The position numbers were made by a program, and so were the translations under genes. From NCBI GenBank assembly GCA_031430035.1, contig JANPAS010000016.1, positions 1 to 7,992 of the forward strand: a DNA stretch of 7,992 nucleotides, read 5' to 3'. The notes beneath the pieces are model-generated. The model made no database searches and had not been told where the DNA came from. It worked only from the letters and a program-made list of their open reading frames with translations. The DNA comes from JASGCK01 sp031430035. GTDB lineage: Bacteria; Pseudomonadota; Gammaproteobacteria; Burkholderiales; Burkholderiaceae_C. Of the stretch, positions 6,239 to 7,992 are shown one piece after another (the first letter of the stretch is position 1; the number at the start of each line of letters is the position of its first letter).

Positions 6239-6992
6239 GCGCACCTGGGGCGCTCAGAGTGGGCGTTCGATTACCGGCAATTGCATATGACAACTGATTA
6301 GCGGCTTGCATGATGGTTTGCGCCAGCTCTAGTAATTTTTTTTTACTAAGCCTTGAGGTGGGGCCTGAAATACAAATCGATCCGAGCAATCGCCAGTGCA
6401 AACCAAAGATGGGGGCGGCAACGCTAGAGACCTCGGGGTCGCGCTCGCCCAGTGACATGGCGTGCCCGCACCTTCGAATGGATTCATAGGGCTCGCCAGC
6501 CTCACCCGAAAAAGCCAAGATAACGCGGCCTGGTGCGCCCAAATTTAAAGGGAAGCCTACGCCGACACGCACGTCGTGACGAATCGTGCGTGGCCCGTTC
6601 ACCCTTGCCAAGCAGGTGCGCTGATTGCCTTCGCGTACATAAAACGAAGCACTCTCACCCGTGTCTATGCTAAGTGCACGCAGCACGGGCTCGACTACTT
6701 CGTGGACATCAAACGTCGCTTGGTAGCACGCACCCAGCCAGCCCACGGCGCGGCCTAAGCGCCAGTTGCCGTCTTCGCGCTGAACCAAATAGTTGTCGCT
6801 TGCCAGTGTTCGTGCCAGGCGTAGCGCCGTGGTTTTGTGCAGACCTGTGCGGCGGCTCAGTTCTGCAAGCGAGAGCTGTGCGTCTTCCATGCCAAAAGCC
6901 TCTAGCAAGCGCAGCGCACGCAAGACCGCCGTGACGCTGGAGGCTTCTGTTTTTATGTTTTGGCTAGGGTTTGTAGGTGGATCGTGTTTCAT
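6216..6992 (-). CDS. IclR family transcriptional regulator
   Basis: This is a 258-residue member of the IclR family, which controls catabolic operons through an N-terminal winged helix-turn-helix and a C-terminal effector-binding domain. The DNA-binding part runs from about residue 18 (SSVTAVLRALRLLEAF) through LSLAELSRRTGLHKTTALRLARTL (40-63) and the wing (YLVQREDGNWRLG). The effector domain covers about 90-245 with the usual ESASFYVREGNQRTCLARV, GAPGRVILAF and VAAPIFG...GSICISGPTSRLS segments. It is divergent from RraA-like gene 2 and convergent with the LysR gene. A TACAAT box (minus strand, 7006-7011) gives a transcript start only a few bases before the ATG at 6992, and no good ribosome site is seen. 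The box lies between two copies of TTGAAACGC, suggesting autoregulation. The last residues, after ANQLSYAIAGN, form a short Pro/Ala-rich tail. Confidence 0.95.
   Translation of the reverse strand: MKHDPPTNPSQNIKTEASSVTAVLRALRLLEAFGMEDAQLSLAELSRRTGLHKTTALRLARTLASDNYLVQREDGNWRLGRAVGWLGACYQATFDVHEVVEPVLRALSIDTGESASFYVREGNQRTCLARVNGPRTIRHDVRVGVGFPLNLGAPGRVILAFSGEAGEPYESIRRCGHAMSLGERDPEVSSVAAPIFGLHWRLLGSICISGPTSRLSKKKLLELAQTIMQAANQLSYAIAGNRTPTLSAPGALKATWHP
6236..6256. repeat. Stem-loop at the LysR/IclR convergent ends
   Basis: A perfect 7-bp inverted repeat, TGAGCGC (6236-6242) and GCGCTCA (6250-6256), with a 7-nt loop starts exactly at the LysR stop codon and lies within the final codons of the IclR gene. 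No T-run follows on either strand, so it is not a standard intrinsic terminator. It could still slow or protect transcripts from both sides. Confidence 0.45.
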
Positions 6993-7065
6993 CTGTTGAA
7001 ACGCTATTGTATGAATTGAAACGCGGCTCTACAGTCGCATTTTTTAACTCGAACACTAAAAACAA
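6993..7065. promoter_or_regulatory. Divergent promoter region of the IclR gene and RraA-like gene 2
   Basis: This 73-nt gap serves both genes. For the IclR gene, TACAAT at 7006-7011 (minus strand) matches five of six -10 positions; the matching -35 is poor. For RraA-like gene 2, TTGAAA at 7016-7021 is a fair -35, with CATTTT at 7039-7044 as a weak -10 at 17 nt. Neither gene has a clear Shine-Dalgarno sequence; only an A-rich stretch precedes the ATG at 7066. Confidence 0.5.
6996..7024 (+). repeat. Direct repeat TTGAAACGC x2, candidate IclR operator
   Basis: Identical 9-mers lie at 6996-7004 and 7016-7024, 20 bp start to start, about two helical turns, so both would face the same side of the DNA. 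They flank the -10 box of the IclR gene, and the second overlaps the possible -35 of RraA-like gene 2, so a bound regulator could control both genes. Confidence 0.5.
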
Positions 7066-7749
7066 ATGAACAATCCCGATATTCAATTGAACTTTGAGCG
7101 CGTGAGCGCCAGCGTTGTTGCAACGGCCGCGCAGTTTCCAAGCTCTATCTTGGCCGACGTGGCAGGCAGGCGCGGCGCGATGCACGGGCGTATTTCGCCT
7201 ATCAAACCGTCGATGCGCTTTGCAGGTCCTGCGCTGACCGTGGAAGTGCGCGCGGGCGACAACTTGATGATTCATGCCGCTATGGCGCTTGCCAAGCCAG
7301 GTGATGTGCTGGTGATTGATGGACAAGCCGATCAAAACTGTGCGCTCATGGGCTCGATCATGATTAACGCTTGCAAAAAGCTGGGTTTAGCTGCCGTCGT
7401 TATCGATGCTGCCGTGCGTGACACCTTAGAACTTGATGAGCTCGATTTCCCCGTATTTGCCGTTGGTACGAATCCGAATGGCCCCACCAAGATGGTGGCG
7501 GGACGTATTGGCCACCCCGTGTCCTGCGGCGACGTGGTGGTGCGCTCGGGCGATTTTGTCTGCGGCGATGCCGATGGCGTGACCGTGGTTGAGCGCGAAA
7601 AGATAGAAGGTCTCTTGCCGCTGGCGGTTAAAAAAGTAGAAGACGAAGCCAAGCGTATTGCGCAAATCAAGCTGGGCAATACGGATTCGCCTTGGCTGAA
7701 TGCGGCCTTGGTGGCGGCGGGTGTTTTAAAAGCTGGCGAGACGCTTTAA
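7066..7749 (+). CDS. RraA family protein 2 (HMG/CHA aldolase-like)
   Basis: This is a 227-residue paralogue of the RraA-like protein encoded at 4629-5249, of the group that includes 4-hydroxy-4-methyl-2-oxoglutarate aldolase and oxaloacetate decarboxylases. Shared blocks are FPSSILADVAGRRG (24-37), VRAGDNLMIHAAM (61-73), GDVLVIDGQAD (79-89), VRD with Arg118 and Asp119, and GDFVCGDADGVTVV near the C-terminus. The active-site motif reads DAAVRD rather than the usual DGxVRD, with Ala115 replacing Gly, while the substrate-binding Arg and the metal-binding Asp are kept, so activity is plausible but specificity may differ. The N-terminus has about ten more residues than protein 1 and the C-terminus ends in GVLKAGETL. 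It is divergent from the IclR gene and followed after 10 nt by a 2-hydroxyacid dehydrogenase gene, an arrangement that suggests successive steps on a hydroxy/keto acid. Confidence 0.9.
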   Translation: MNNPDIQLNFERVSASVVATAAQFPSSILADVAGRRGAMHGRISPIKPSMRFAGPALTVEVRAGDNLMIHAAMALAKPGDVLVIDGQADQNCALMGSIMINACKKLGLAAVVIDAAVRDTLELDELDFPVFAVGTNPNGPTKMVAGRIGHPVSCGDVVVRSGDFVCGDADGVTVVEREKIEGLLPLAVKKVEDEAKRIAQIKLGNTDSPWLNAALVAAGVLKAGETL

Positions 7750-7759
7750 GCAAAAGTTT

Positions 7760-7992
7760 ATGGAAAAAATCCTCGTTACCGCTGCCGATTTAGCATCAGA
7801 AGCCCTGGCGCTCTTGACGGATTTTGAAGTCGTCTTTGCGGGCAAAACGCCTACGGCGGCGGACGTGACCGCGCTGTGTAAGCAGCACAACCCCGTCGCC
7901 ATCATCGTGCGCTACGGACGTATTGACGCGCCGCAAATGGAGGCTGCGCCTGCACTCAAGGTGATCTCTAAGCACGGCAGCGGTATTGACAC
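7760..7992 (+). CDS. D-isomer-specific 2-hydroxyacid dehydrogenase, N-terminal part only
   Basis: An open frame begins with ATG at 7760 and runs off the right edge; 77 residues are visible. It starts MEKILVTAADLASEALALL and continues through PVAIIVRYGRIDAPQMEAAPALKVISKHGSGIDT. The last segment (LKVISKHGSGID, 66-77) is the conserved junction that leads into the NAD-binding domain of the SerA/D-2-hydroxyacid dehydrogenase family, which interconverts 2-hydroxy and 2-keto acids with NAD(P)H. Only the N-terminal part of the flanking domain is present; the Rossmann GxGxxG and the catalytic Arg-Glu-His lie beyond the window. It begins 10 nt after RraA-like gene 2 with no strong ribosome site, so co-transcription is likely. 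The exact substrate (for example glycerate, phosphoglycerate or a dicarboxylate) cannot be told. Confidence 0.85.
   Translation, partial: MEKILVTAADLASEALALLTDFEVVFAGKTPTAADVTALCKQHNPVAIIVRYGRIDAPQMEAAPALKVISKHGSGID

Overview
This 8 kb window looks like chromosomal DNA from a betaproteobacterium, most likely Burkholderiales and Comamonadaceae-like. The clues are a Bug/TctC-type solute-binding protein beside LysR and IclR regulators, RraA-family aldolases, a NodN-like MaoC hydratase, moderately high GC and densely packed genes. This assignment rests on recalled family distributions, not a search. I see no tRNA, rRNA, CRISPR array, insertion sequence or phage gene. No stretch over 300 bases lacks a gene.

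Left part (1-2446): the window opens inside selD (selenophosphate synthetase). A MaoC/NodN-like dehydratase follows 12 nt later with a strong ribosome binding site. Next comes a six-helix membrane protein that resembles the membrane anchor of certain bacterial adenylate/guanylate cyclases but has no ferredoxin or cyclase part. It converges, with an 11-nt overlap, on trmL (tRNA 2'-O-methyltransferase) on the minus strand.

Middle (2447-4627): an acyl-CoA dehydrogenase is divergent from trmL and convergent with the TctC-type binding protein. Its catalytic glutamate appears to sit at the isovaleryl/long-chain-type position rather than the usual C-terminal one.

Right part (3668-7992): this is the most organised region. 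Two modules point outward from a central pair of convergent regulators: binding protein <- RraA-like 1 <- | LysR -> <- IclR | -> RraA-like 2 -> D-2-hydroxyacid dehydrogenase (cut by the window end). Each regulator is divergent from its own RraA-family gene, and each shared promoter region holds a candidate operator. The LysR side has a 15-bp T-N11-A dyad over the lysR start codon and a second inverted repeat. The IclR side has a 9-bp direct repeat spaced 20 bp apart around the iclR -10 box. A plausible but unproven reading is a locus for uptake and breakdown of a hydroxy- or keto-(di)carboxylic acid: the periplasmic protein captures it, the dehydrogenase interconverts hydroxy and keto forms, and the RraA-type enzymes perform retro-aldol cleavage or beta-decarboxylation. 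The substrate cannot be read from the sequence.
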